DNA from: Metopolophium dirhodum
Lineage: Eukaryota > Arthropoda > Insecta > Hemiptera > Aphididae
Direction: 5' to 3'
Assembly: GCF_019925205.1 (NCBI RefSeq)
Contig: NC_083560.1
Location: 58,326,270-58,390,269, forward strand
DNA: 64,000 bases
Under the pieces are notes generated by a model. It ran no database searches. It saw nothing but the letters and a program-made list of their open reading frames with translations, and was not told the origin of the DNA. A program made the position numbers and the translations under genes. Every line of letters begins with the position of its first letter. The stretch's first letter is position 1. Shown piece after piece: positions 22,475-35,000 of this stretch.

Positions 22475-24160
22475 CAAGGCTGGGCAAGTTAATGATTTTT
22501 TTTAACTCAGGTAAGTTAAGTTAATATGCACCAATAACAAAAAGTTAAAAGTTAATTTAACTATATGTTAACTTAGTTAAGTTAAAAGTTAATACACACT
22601 TTTTGTGAACTTAACAGTTAGTAAATCTACTAAGTGTAGAAAATATTTGGAGGAGGTGGAAACAGTTTATTTTATTGTTCAAATTAAAAAAAACCTCAAA
22701 CTCGTCTACAATACACTTGTACACGAAAGCAAATTAATCAAGCTTTGACTCATCAGTTGTTGAATTCAGTATAACTAGTATAAGTGATTACATTTCAGCA
22801 AATATCACATTTAGTAATAACAATATTATTATAATACAATTCTATAGTATACAATTGATTGCGATTTTCGAATAACAAAATAATGTCACATTTTATGTGA
22901 CTATATTTTCGTCTTAAAGCTATTTATAACTTCATAAGCTGATTGTTAATGTATGTGATTGTATCTATTTGTTGCTAATAATTAATTGGCCATCAAATTA
23001 ATCATTCTTAATTCTTATATTATCTATATGGTTATACCGGACACTGATTACCAAGACCAAGTAATACCTACCATTGAATTATATAGAAAAATAGGTAATC
23101 GATAAAATCGTTGCTTACAAAATTCTTGTTATAAAGTTTTATTGGAATTTAATTTCACGATTATCCAGTATCCACTCATAAACATTTACCTAGTACCACC
23201 TATCTATAACTATTAGTATTGTTCGATTCGCAATTCTTCCGAATTGTCATTAGTCGTTACAGACAGTTACAGCGTGTCAGTGTACATTTAATAAATAATA
23301 TTAAATCAATGAAACCAGATTCGAAACAAACAAATTCCGATGGACTTTTTAAATTGAACGTTCTCGATTTAAGTTCAACTTGTGACGAAAATGCTGTGTA
23401 ACCTGTTATTAATTTTCCTCGTACAGTTATTTCTGAAAAACATGGAGGTTTTCTGAGCAGTTGGTATAGCAAGTATCCTTGGTTGGAATATTCAGTTACG
23501 CTAAATGCCGTTTTTTGTTATTATTGTCGTCATTTTCCTCCTCATCTAACGATTTCCCAGTCTCATGCTGAAAAAGATGCTTTAATTACTCTTGGATATT
23601 CCGATTGGAATAATATTAGTAATATGACAAAAAAACATGAAAATACTAGTTCGCATAAACTTGCTGTAATAAAATACAACTCATGGCTATCAACAAAAAA
23701 AACCGGCTCAGTTTCATCTCAAAGTAACTAATAAGTTAAGGACCAAATTATAAAAAACAGAGAATCATTAACGAGTATAATACGATGCATTTTGTATTGT
23801 GCTCGACAAGACATAGGAATACGAGAACATCGAAAAATCAATTCTACCGAAGATACAGATAATCCAAATTCGTCTTATCATGACGTAAACGAAGGTAATT
23901 TTTTAGAAATGATTAAATTACTTTCATTAGAAAATGAAAATTTTAAATCATTACCAAAAAATAGTAAATATACGTCACCTGATATACAAAATGATTTAAT
24001 TAAAGCTGCATCGAACCTTACATTACATAAAATAGTAAAAGAAGTTAATCTTGGCAGCGACATTTTTAATTTAATTGTTGATGAGGCTAATTTAACAATA
24101 CGTATATTATTAGTTACGAGTATAAGAATTAATATTTATAATTGTATTTTGTAAAACTCT
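22475..24160 (+). mobile_element. 5' part of an autonomous-type hAT element
   Basis: The left terminus CAAGGCTGGGCAAGTTAATG at 22475 is followed by the same GTTAA-rich subterminal block as the complete short element at 31545-32116. A hAT transposase pseudogene follows at 23309. No right terminus is visible downstream, so the element is truncated. Confidence 0.6.
23309..24153 (+). pseudogene. hAT transposase pseudogene, ZMYM1/TTF-type zinc finger
   Basis: A single frame runs from ATG 23309 to TAA 24151-24153, interrupted by in-frame stops at 23399-23401 and 23729-23734. Blocks in order: a FPRT...GGFLSSWYSKYPWLEYS segment and NAVFCYYCRHFPPHL (TTF/MYM-type zinc finger), a Trp then KKHENTSSHKLA, then ILYCARQDIGIREHRK, NEGNFLEMIKLLS and YTSPDIQNDLIKAA, and finally LIVDEA, the first conserved acidic residue region of the DUF4371/hAT catalytic fold. 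The catalytic core after DEA is missing. Only nonsense changes and no frameshift are needed, so inactivation looks moderately recent. Confidence 0.88.
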
Positions 24161-24871
24161 CGTATATGGGTACTTAAATAAAAATTGCTTTTTTGAAACT
24201 ACCTATCTACTTATTTTTTGGTTCAATTTGTTTTTTTTTAAAGTTATTAATTATTCAATATTGATAAGAATAATCATTGACAACTTTGAAATTATGGTAG
24301 GCTTATAAAAATATTGGGAAAAGCCCCCATTTCTGTCGGTGAGTAAAAGTTTTATAGTAGGCCTACTCAAAAAAAAATTGCTATGAAAGTATTTTATTTT
24401 ACTATAAGCAATATTGTAGATTGAACTACATTTTGCTGAAAATATTGCTTTGAAAAGTCGTTGTGTGAATGAAATATTTAATAAACTTACTTTAAAAATT
24501 TCGAAAACCTACTCATAGGAATAATATTTTTAAATTAAAACAAAACAACTAAAACTGATGTCCTTGTTTAAATTCTAATTTCATCCAAATTTGAAGTTCA
24601 AATTTTTATTTTTATTTTTAAAAAAGCTGTGTTTAGGTAAAATTTTGGTTACAGTATTTAAATTTTCAATGCTAAGATATAGAAATAAAAAATTTTATAT
24701 ATTTTTAACAATAAAATTATCTGCAATTGTCTGTGATATTACAGAATATAGTACACAAATATTTTACTTAAACAACCAAAAACTGTACAATTATGAATAA
24801 ATATAAAAACAATAAATATATTATCATAAAATATGAGACAACAATAATACAATATATTGTATCAAAAATAA

Positions 24872-27868
24872 TCATGAATGAAAAGTTTTAAAATATCGTG
24901 GATTATCAATGGTTACTGCTCCAAGATAAATTTGTGAAGCATTCATTGGTGCTGGGACGATGGTCCAGGAGTTAGTGTTGGGCCTGTAAAATTCTGCAGA
25001 ATTCAATTTAGAAGCTCCGTCAAATCCACCAACAACAAACAATACACCTTCTAATACAGCTACTCCTATATTTAAAAGTTAAAGTTAAATTAAATAAGTT
25101 TAAAAATAGGTGTGACATAAAATAATTTAGAATTATTAAACGAGTAGTTATACCTGCATGACATCGACGATAATGCATTTGGGGAATAGTAGTCCAAACA
25201 CCTGTACTTGGTCTGTATGCTTCAACACTTCTCAAACTAATTAATCCATTATGACCGCCAACAGCATAAAGTACATCATCTATAACTCCAACCCCCATAG
25301 AACAGCGACGTTCACGCATTTCCGCGACTGGTGTCCATTTATCAAGACAGGGATTATAACATTCAACAGAGTTTAATGTATCCTTTGAATCACAACCTCC
25401 AACCTATAAACAATTAAATTAATACCACTTTCAAATTAAAAATCCCTTTTCCTAGAAAATAAAATCTATGAAGTACAATATAGCATTTTTCAATGACAGT
25501 GATTGAATACATACTTATGAAACGTTAAACTAAAATATTTATTAACAATTCATATATATATATATATATTATATATTATATCATAATTAAGGTTATATAT
25601 TTTTAAAAACTATAAGAAATTAAAAATCAATTTTTTTCAAGTATTAATAACCAACATTTAACAAAAAGTAAAAATTAAGCTAAAATGTTGAAAATACATT
25701 TACTTTTATATATTTTGTTTTATCATTTTCAAACATTAACCTTAGTAATATCAAGTTTTAATACTTTTATTTAGTCGGTCAATGAAAAAAAATCAGTTCC
25801 TCATGTAATTATTAAATCATTGAACTGAGCAGGTATTTAAACAAATATTTAAATTAGTACATTATTTATAAGTTCATTTCAAATTTAAATTTATTGAAAT
25901 GGTTTATTTTGGGGATATTTGAGGAATTTCTTTATTCCGATTACAATTATAACAGATGTACCTTATACAAATTTAAATTAATAAAATAAAATAATATTTT
26001 ACCGCATATAAGAGATTATTTAGTACTCCAACCCCAACAAAATTTCTTCTAGTAGACATACTAGATACCATACGCCATTCTTGAGTAGTGCAGTCGAAAA
26101 CTTCGGCACTATTTAAACAACTATAACCATCACAGCCGCCAACCTTAAATTTATTATATGATTTATATTATGTACCTACGTTATAACAGAAATTACTAAT
26201 TCCTCATAAGTATTATTTCAATATAACTTACTGCATATATATAATTATTTATTGTACCAACACCTAAATGTCGTCGTGTTACTAACATATCAACAGATGT
26301 TTTCCAGCCAGGACATGTCGAAGATAAGTCTAATATTTCAAGAGATTTATAAGTTCCTTCAGAATTATAACCACCCATATAAAACACAAAATTATTTTTT
26401 ATTACAGCTAGACCACCACTAAGACGTGGTGTATTCAGTTGTGGTACAGACTGCCATTGGTTGAATGTAGGGTCATACCATTCTGTACCACTAGACATGG
26501 CTTCACTTTTCCACATTCCACCAACAACTAAAATGCCCTGTTATAATTAAAACTTTAAATATATTGGAAGAGAATTAAATTATAACGGATTCATACTTTA
26601 TGAGAATCACCACGCTGTCTTGGTTTTGTTCGGATGTTATTTGGAATAGTGACAAAATCATCTGACTTAAGTGAATGAAAATGTAATGCTTCATTTACGT
26701 AATCTTTACCTTAAAAAATTATAAATATATAAAATATAAATTCAATCAAATAAAAAGCATACTTAAAGAAAAAACTTACATTTTAAACAATTATTAATAA
26801 GAGATTCCCCAACTACATTTTTGAATATGTATTTGTTTGGTATTAATGGCAATCGTACGTGTTCCATTAATTGGGGCAGAAAATGGTTTCTGGATTCTAA
26901 ATCATGTTTAACCCATAGAATAACACATTCAAATACCTACAAAAATTAATAAACTTATAAATGAATTAGTTTATAATTATGTAAGTAGGTTACTTCAATT
27001 TTCAATCCCTAATATGAAGTTACTGAAAAATAACAATTATCAATGTAATTAATGCCTACTTTTGCTTCCGATAGAACTACAATTTCTTCACTGGTGATCA
27101 ACTTAACTATTTCTTCCAACGACATAAATAAGAATTCTTCTCTTTCTACTATTTGCCTAAGAATCAAAATATGACAATATGAATACAGTTTCCTTATAGA
27201 ATCATAATAATAAATAATATTTCATACGAAAAGTAATGTCCAATGTATAATTCAGAGATATTTTTCAATTCCGTACACCCATATAAATCAGCTAACGCAT
27301 TTATACTACAACAATTAGTAAGGACCAATTGTGCATATAAAAATATACAACATGCCTCTTCTACTTTTTGTAACTGCAAAAGATTAGCTGCTTGTAACAA
27401 ACCCTTGAGATATAAACAAAAAATAATTTAATTGATTTGTGCGTTTATAATTAAATCAAACATTGTCTATTATTACCTACCTTTACATTTTTTTCAGAGA
27501 TTTTTATTTCACCAAAATATAAATACTGTATTATGAGCTGTAAGTCAGTAAAATCTAACTGTTTAATAACAACACTATTTAGATTCTTTTCTGCAAATTG
27601 TGTGAACATTGCATGAAAATATGAAGAAGTTGATGCTAGAACCACTTTATGGCAAAATATAAAGTTATCGTCTTCTGTTACTAGTTTAATATCACATAAA
27701 ACCTTATTTCTAAAAAAGTAATGTGTTAATAATATTTATGTAGCCGTTTAAATCACTAACTACTTACTCAAGTAAGGATTGGAACGTTAGGAATACTTCT
27801 TCATGTGACGAATTCTTCAACTTGTATTCACATGGACTGAGTTCCATAATTTGCCTTGTATTTTGCAT
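24872..27868 (-). CDS. BTB-BACK-Kelch protein (KLHL family), complete, 10 exons
   Basis: Likely substrate adaptor of Cullin-3 ubiquitin ligases (family knowledge). Coding exons on the minus strand, 5' to 3': 27768-27868, 27481-27709, 27228-27403, 27060-27156, 26780-26936, 26597-26709, 26232-26537, 26003-26143, 25154-25403 and 24872-25065. All have GT-AG borders and compatible phases, giving 587 residues, the usual KLHL length. BTB spans about residues 34-135 (LCDIKLVTEDDNFIFCHKVVL, SSYFHAMFTQFAEKN). BACK follows (LLQAANLLQLQKVEEACC, ADLYGCTELKNISE, VFECVILWVKHD). Six Kelch blades fill about 290-587, each with a GG doublet (FYMGGYNSEG, AVGGCDGYS, AVGGCDSKD, AVGGHNGLIS, VVGGFDGAS). The start ATG at 27866-27868 is the first in frame; M8 is an alternative. 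It resembles the KLHL2/3 group, but I do not name the orthologue. Confidence 0.95.
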
Positions 27869-28682
27869 TGTATAATATGTCCAGTATTTTTAACACTTAA
27901 GACTAAAAACAGTGCATGGAATCGATTTCAAAATCAGTAATAAGTACTTGGCAATAAAAATCGTTAATAATCTTCTATGAAATAAAAATATAGGTATAAC
28001 ATTAATATACGTTGTTGTATCATTCCTAATATATTAGAATGGGTGTAATGGGGGGTAGGTAAAGTTAAGTTCTCTCGCTGGACAGAGTTGGTGGGAATTG
28101 GTGGGATTTGATGGGAGTGGAAAAGAATATGGGTTCTCCAGCAGTCATCACTTGATGCGGTCATAAAATAATAATAACTCACCGCTTTGTCTCGTTGAGC
28201 AGACTGGACACACCTGTCGCTACCTAAAATACATTGAATAATAATTAAAGGAGTATCTCCTATGCTAAATACAATGATATCTAAATATTTCGTGCGGTGC
28301 TTCGCGATTAGATGCGGATAAACAAAAACTTACTTTGTGATTTCAGTGTACGTTACAATAATATCAACACTACTTAAGTCTTTTTACAACGGAAAAATAA
28401 TTTAATTTAATCAAAGATTAAATACCATTTGTCAATACACTAACTCACAACCACGCTCACAACAAACACATCGCACTAATAAGTAATAACCTTAAATAAT
28501 TACAACAGTCAACAAGTATTCGTTGTATACGGTAACAACAGTGCTGCCAACCATGATAATTCAAAAAATAGGGTAATTTGGGGCTAGGACAGATTTCCCA
28601 ATTTTTATTACAGCAAGATATCATCGGAATTCGGAACCATAGATATCATGAAGACTAGAATAAGCACAGGCTTAAATACTAA
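27869..28682 (-). promoter_or_regulatory. Probable promoter/5' UTR region of the Kelch gene
   Basis: This upstream stretch is less AT-rich near 28050-28350. A possible 5' UTR donor (minus strand AGGTAGCGAC) lies near 28220. No coding sequence is convincing here. The call rests on position only. Confidence 0.35.
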
Positions 28683-28808
28683 GGGCCAGTTGTACCGTCT
28701 ATGATTAAAGTTAATCAGAGTTTAACCGACCGAATTAGCACGGTTAAATATCTGTTATCAGCTGATTAAGCTTAATCGTAGTTTAACCGTAGACGGTACA
28801 ACTGGCCC
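28683..28808. mobile_element. PIF/Harbinger-like MITE (126 bp)
   Basis: The perfect inverted ends GGGCCAGTTGTACCGTCTA are flanked by TAA on both sides (28680-28682 and 28809-28811), as in PIF/Harbinger elements. The interior is self-complementary (TTAATC and GTTTAACCG motifs), so it can fold into one long hairpin. Confidence 0.85.
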
Positions 28809-29241
28809 TAACTATTAGTATTTATTGTAGAAGTATATTAGAATAAGGAGACCAAACACGAGCGTCTCAAGCTAGCATGTAATTTTGGGATCCGGTGCGT
28901 CCGCATCACGGCGGCCTCTGGGCTGCTATTTGATTATCGTGTGGCAGCTTGTGACCACCATTGAACTATATGATAACATATATACACTGAGATAGATAAG
29001 AATACATATATATATATATATATATATTATCTAACTATATAAATGTGAAATGAAAATCTTTGTACAGGGTAAACTCTGGAACTACTTATCAGATCTTTTT
29101 GATTTTTTCTTTAAACTAAAGAGTATATCACGGAGAAGGTTTCTATGAAAGAAAACTTTAGGAAAATCTACTGGAAAAGTAGGAAATCTGGATGTTAAAA
29201 ATACAACAGTGACGCAACAGGTTAGGTTAATATTTTGTATT

Positions 29242-29406
29242 CAGGGCCGGCTCAAGTGAAAATAGTGAACTGGGCAAAATCAAATGTTGCCGCCCCTAAC
29301 AATATAATATTATCAGTATTTTGAAAATGCCGCCCTCTGACTAAAGTGCTGCTTAAGTGCCGCCCTAGGCATGGCCCTATGTCGCCTACCCCTTGAGCCG
29401 GGCCTG
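29242..29406. mobile_element. hAT-type MITE (165 bp)
   Basis: The ends CAGGGCCGGCTCAAG and, inverted, CAGGCCCGGCTCAAG are flanked by the identical 8-mer TTTGTATT (29234-29241 and 29407-29414). It is non-coding. Confidence 0.88.
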
Positions 29407-29414
29407 TTTGTATT

Positions 29415-30339
29415 AATTGATTATATTAATCCACCATAGGTAGAATACGACTAACTTGGTATAACTTTGATACTTAAGAGTTAAATCATACACTTACGTA
29501 CAAACAGCCCGGGGCCGCGGTCTACCACAGGTAGATTGCCTACCGTAAATTGGGGTGACATTGATTTTTATCTAATTATATCTTTGACACTGATTAAAGT
29601 AAAGTGTTTTTTTTTTCTATTAATTGGTTATTACAAAGGTATAATATCCCTATACAGCACATTATTTTATTAAATCATATCAGTAGTAATCATACAAACT
29701 TTGATAAACTTTTTATTTTAAATTAAAATCATAATAACATAATAGAATAACACATGGACCATAATAACCAAACCATAGATAAGTATATTATATACCAAAC
29801 ATTGACAAATAAATTTATGATATAATAATATTATCATCGTATACCTATGTATATATCTATTAACTATAATATTATTGTGGTTTTAGGCTTTAGGCTACAT
29901 AAATAAGTCTACCTAAATACTAAAGACTTAATTATAAACTATTTTTATTTATAATTTACTATAACTTATAATAAACTCGCTGACCCAACCACTGCATCAC
30001 CCACCCACCACCAAAATAGTATGAGGTAGGGCAGATGTCCTACCTGAATATAGGGTTCGGCGCCACTCTATAAAGCGAGTACTAAATTAGGTTGTTATAT
30101 TGAAATAGACTGAAATTTGGTTCTGAAACTTAATTATTCGCACGTCTATAGTTTCATATTAGTTAAGCTTTAGACCGTTTAAGTACTTCAGTAGGTATTT
30201 TATAATTGCGATTTAAGATTTACGTTGTTTATCCTCTTCAATGTTTCGTTTAAACTCAATAGGTATTGTTAAAAATGTTTTAGATTTTAAATTTATTTAA
30301 ATTTTTTTTTTAGTTAAGGCTTCAACAACTGGGGTCATT
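29415..30339. other. Repeat-like non-coding stretch
   Basis: A block near 29520-29560 (CTACCACAGGTAGATTGCC) is the inverse of a motif at 32385-32400 in the GCTGATCCC repeat, and an ACTCGCTGACCC block near 29975 resembles that repeat's head. No gene was seen. Confidence 0.35.
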
Positions 30340-31221
30340 AGTCTGTTACTGTGGGGAGGGTAAGGTTGTTTGAATACGTGTATGTGTGGCAATCATTTGT
30401 CACCAATCCAGGAACTAGTGACAATTTAAGAAAAATTATTATTAGGGATTTGGCTACGACAGTTGTTAATCAAACTTCATCTACCAACTTAAAATGTGTA
30501 CTTTTAAAAACATTGGAAATGTATAGCTTAAATCCGGAATTTATTTATTCTATTATAACGGAAAATGGAGCGAATACCTACGTTGAAAACTGTTTCATTA
30601 AATCGCGAAATAAATAGAGACTACGAGTGTAATGGATAAGTTTCTGAAAACGAAAATAATTTGATGATGACCAAGTGCACATAGACGAAAAATAGTCACA
30701 ATATTTCTGAATGTTCTGATGAAGAAAATAATATAATAAACGAACAAGAAAATAAAAGTAATCAAGAGACATTGCCTTCAACCATCATTTTGGGCGCAGC
30801 ATTTTGGTCGCAGGCTACGATTTGGGCGCAGGAGTCAAAATATCGCAGGTACCTATTGAGGGGATATGCGATGTGCTCCTCACACTTAAAACTATCGATA
30901 CTAGATGTATTTAAAATAGAATGAGTACAATCAACTATAAACAAATCACGGAGGTTGATGAAGACGTTTAAATTACTAAATAATTTGGAAGCTCTAAAAA
31001 AGATGAATTTAAAACAGCTTGTAATCGATTGTGTAACTCGATGTAAAATTTGTAGATCAGCGTATAATTATGATATGTTCGAAAGTCAATTAAGATGTCA
31101 ACATTTTTGTCAGATGTTTGGTATACGACAAACGAGATTAAACGTAGACAGAGATTTTTGGGCATCTACAAATGACCTAAAATTGCTCTTGAACTTAATA
31201 GTTTATAATGTTATTTCATAA
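30340..31221 (+). pseudogene. Second hAT transposase fragment, frameshifted
   Basis: Plus-strand blocks are LKCVLLKTLEMYSLNPEFI followed by SIITENGANTYVE (hAT 'TDNGANM' region, about 30490-30580). An acidic linker (SDEENNIINEQEN) follows, then RGYAMCSSHLKLSILDVFK (usual CAAHxLQLxxxD), and from 30958 a KTFKLLNNLEALKKMNLKQL segment with CVTRCKICRSAYNYDMFES (usual TRWxSxxxML). Frames change between blocks. The Asp of TDNGAN is Glu here. A G/C-richer insert near 30788-30850 repeats TTGGGCGCAG. It is a different lineage from the ZMYM-type copy at 23309. Confidence 0.72.
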
Positions 31222-31263
31222 GAAGGTCCTATAAACTAAATGAAGTATGTACATAGGTAGGTA

Positions 31264-31405
31264 AACGGTCACTTTGGACGGTCCATTGTTAATAATGCAT
31301 AACGTGGACACTTAGTACGGTTGGGTAAAAAGGTAGATTGTAGAACGCGGACACTTTGTACGGACAGGTAAAACTTTAGATTGCAGAACGTGGACATTTT
31401 GTACC
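31264..31405 (+). repeat. ~48-bp tandem units (GTGGACACTTTGTACGG)
   Basis: About three degenerate units carry GTGGACACTTAGTACGG, GCGGACACTTTGTACGG and GTGGACATTTTGTACC, separated by GGTAAAA...TAGATTG. An inverted group of the same unit lies at 33965-34075. Confidence 0.65.
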
Positions 31406-31544
31406 TATTATATACAAACATAATATATTTCATATAAACGGGTCTAAAGTCATGACCAGACTATGTTATTATAACGCTTAAATATGATTTGGTTAATCTA
31501 AGTATCTTATCCATTCCAAATAGGAGGGAATCGTGGGTTATTAC

Positions 31545-32116
31545 CAAGGCTGGGCATTAACGAGTTAAAAAGTTAAAGTTAAGTTAAAAAGTTAATTTTA
31601 TTTTAACTTTTTAACTTAACTAGTTACTTTTGGCTTTTCATTAACTTAACTGTTAACCTATTAAATTTCTTTCTTAATTAACGTGAAATTAACGAGTTCA
31701 TTTTTCATTTTAAGAAGTAAGTTAAGTTAATTTATTTTGTTTTTAATTTTATAATATTTCACTATTTCAATCTATTTCATTTTCATGTCAAAAAATATGT
31801 ATTGTAAATTGTTTAAAGTTAAAAATGTGTATCATTCGAATCTTACTTATATGGAAATCTGTATGAAGTATTAACACTATATCCTATAATTTAGTTTTGG
31901 GTTGGAAAAAAATTAAGTACGCTAGCGTTGTATAAACAAATTAGCATTTTTTTAACTTAATAAAAAGTTAACAAAAAATGTGTATTAACTTTGAACTTAA
32001 CTGAGTTAACCTATAGTTAAATTAACTTTTAACTTTTAACTTTTAACTTTTTGTTATTGGTGCATATTAACTTAACTTAACTGAGTTAAAAAAAATCATT
32101 AACTTGCCCAGCCTTG
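31545..32116. mobile_element. hAT-type non-autonomous element (572 bp)
   Basis: The ends CAAGGCTGGGCA and TGCCCAGCCTTG are flanked by the identical 8-mer GTTATTAC (31537-31544 and 32117-32124). The subterminal DNA is made of many GTTAA/TTAAC motifs. The left terminus matches the one at 22475, which precedes a hAT transposase pseudogene, so this looks like an internally deleted derivative of that family. Confidence 0.92.
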
Positions 32117-32237
32117 GTTATTACCTATAGAAAATAATTTTTATTTGTCATTTTGACATATTTATTTTGTACACATTTTCAATTTACTTTTTAACATAAC
32201 TTTTGATAATAATTTAAGTTATAAAATTATAATTTAC

Positions 32238-33690
32238 TAGCTGATCCCGCGCACTTCGTTGCCTGTAAAAAATGACAAATCATAAAAAGATTGTGATTGT
32301 TCAACTATTTAGTAAGTGCAACTCAGACACCCTAGTAGGCAATCCGACTATGTCGGATCACGGACAATGTGGAACAGCATATCAAGTAGGCAATCTACCT
32401 GTGGTGGATTGAAGAAACGCTGATTAGTGGTTATATAAGTGCAACTCAGCTACCTTTGTAGACAATGTGTAAAAATTCGATTGGCACATGCTTGTACCTG
32501 ATCTGTGCGATAAACAATGGCAACCAATAAAATAATAAATACTAATTTCTACTATTTATTTCTCCTATAACCAATAGCAACCATTTATAAACAAAAATTT
32601 TCAACGTAAATCTCAAAATTCCTGTTTGAGCACCTCCTTGGGTTGAACAAATTGTGAATCTAAACCATTTTGGGAACCACCCGAATACTCGCAAAAAATT
32701 TCATCGGCCCAGCTGTTCTCAATTGATAATTACTATACAAATTTCACTTTTCACTTTCAAAAGCTACTTAATAAATTGCATTATTTTCACTTAACCATAC
32801 CATGGATTTAGAACCAAATTAATTATTTAGAATATCTACCTTCAATATGTTGTACCTAATACCTATGTCCTATTATACGTTAAGTAAACAAAATACGAAT
32901 ATATATTTTTATTTATTTTTGACTTAAAGCTAAACAGTTAACACTAATTATAATATAATGTATTTATGTTTACTAATCATTATTAACTTATCATTATGAG
33001 AAACTTATATAATGTGTTTTTAAAACTAAAACATTTGAGTATAGGTAACAAATAAAATAATATAAGTGTATATATTGTAGTGGTTCAGTTATTAGTTATT
33101 ATAATATCTAATGTCTAATAATGTCTAATATAATTTAATTTTTAATAAAATAATCCCAAATACTATAATAGTTTAGAGATTACCTATATTAAAAACGAAT
33201 TGTACGAATTGCTTTCCGATATTTTATCATAATTAACAATATTGATTTAGTTCGTGATAAGATTATTACACGTTTCAAACAACATAGTTTGAACTTTCAT
33301 TTTAAACTTAGACTTTAAATAGGTACTAAAATTAAAAATTAAATTAGAAAAATATTTTACATTATACCTACGTGGTACATTTACATAAATTGTCGAATTT
33401 TACTTCTCGGAACAAATCATATCTACACGCCGATAAAACACACACAAAAGAAGGTTGCAGATAGCTTGAAACCCAACGGTCACCGTACCATATATAGGTA
33501 TACAATTTACACGGTTATTTTAATTATTTATTCACTTTATCGGACTAAATGTATGCCTATGACACTCACAAAGAATGTAGCTTTCTATCGGTGAAAGAAT
33601 TTTTGAAATCGGTTCATTATTTCCAGAGATTACCCTCAACAACGTCAACTAAAAATTCCTCTTTATATTATAGTATAGATAATCATATTT
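32238..33690 (+). repeat. Dispersed repeat with head GCTGATCCCGCGCACTTCGT (copy A)
   Basis: The head is at about 32240, followed by a GTGCAACTCAGACACC block, TAGGCAATC motifs and an AAATTCCTGTTTGAGCAC block, all of which recur in the same order at 46585-48140. The tail has a GAAATCGGTTCA-like stretch (33605-33625) and ends near TATTATAGTATAGATA. Such tails are common in insect dispersed repeats; I cannot assign the class. Confidence 0.6.
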
Positions 33691-33964
33691 GATTATTTTG
33701 ATAATTTAAAGATTTCTAGTTCATCAAGTTCCTAAATTATTTTATAAATATATTATAACACCAAGTAATTTGGCTGTTTTCTATCCAGTTAATCAAAATA
33801 AATTATTTTGACTATTGTTAAGGCGATCAAGGCCAATGTAATTTTGTACACAAAAATACGCTTTACATTAATAACGATTCTGTTCTCAAGAATAAACCAA
33901 ATTTGATCATTACATTTTAATAATTTACATTATATATACTTACTATTTATGTATATATAATATA

Positions 33965-34075
33965 ACAGTACAAAGTTTCCCCATTTTGAAATGTATTTTT
34001 ATACCCGACCGTACAAAGTGTCCGCATTTTGCACTTTAAATGCTCGACTGTACAAAATGACCTAGAACCACCTAG
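33965..34075 (-). repeat. Inverted copy of the GTGGACACTTTGTACGG units
   Basis: Two or three units (GTACAAAGTGTCCGCATTTT and variants) are the reverse complement of the array at 31264-31405. The two arrays may mark the ends of one broken element. Confidence 0.55.
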
Positions 34076-34291
34076 ATAGGTATCTTTATAGAACACATTA
34101 CGAAAAAATTGATTTCGTGGGATTGACACTTTCAATGTCATCCCCCCGTATATTTTACATTACGCGCGATTATTATGAAATTTTAAATCGACGCAGGCCA
34201 CAGAGTTAACCAACGAGACAAATTCATTGGTTTATGACTATGGTCTCTATGTTTTTTAAATATATATATTAAATATTAAGCTCCATTGTCC

Positions 34292-34449
34292 ATAAGTCCC
34301 TTGGAATTTCAGAACAAAATTAACTCCATTCGTTTGTGGCTGGTTTGTGCTTTTAATCTCGTTGTTTGTGCTCAACCCCTTCCAAAGTTATTCAACTTTG
34401 AAAGTTAGGGGCTGACTCCCCTTTGTAAAAAAAATTATTTTGTCTTGTT
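34292..34449 (+). repeat. Left terminal inverted repeat of the P element
   Basis: It pairs with 39110-39253 over most of its length. Confidence 0.8.
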
Positions 34450-35000
34450 AATCTGTTCAAGACTGTCCATATAATCATTTTTACCTCTATGGTCTTAAGT
34501 CGTAAAACATTTGGTTTGCCAGAAATAAATATATAAATAAATATGCAAAAAAATAAATAATATCAAGAATATATAAAATATTTAGTACCTTTAAAATGTA
34601 TTGTCTAGTTTAGAACTAATAAACTATATTTCACAAGCCCCCTCCCAATTTCAAAAATGTGCGTCAAAACATAACTGAAAGTTTGTTTCTATATAAATGT
34701 TATACATGAAATTTTTAGAAAATATGTATTTCAAATCTTTGCATTTAATTTTCTTTTCTCGAAGTACCTTCACTGGATGGTTTCTTCCATCAAGACCTTC
34801 AAGCCATTACATATAAGATTAAATGAACCATGCGTTATGCTTATTGTACTGTGTTAATATAGATTGTATGATACTTTAGTTTAAAAATAAAAAAAATTTT
34901 CTTTTCAATAACTTTACATATATATGATACATCTTTGCTTGGTTTCACTAATGCATTATTTATATCTTTTAATTTATTAGGCTATTATTAAAGTTACCTA

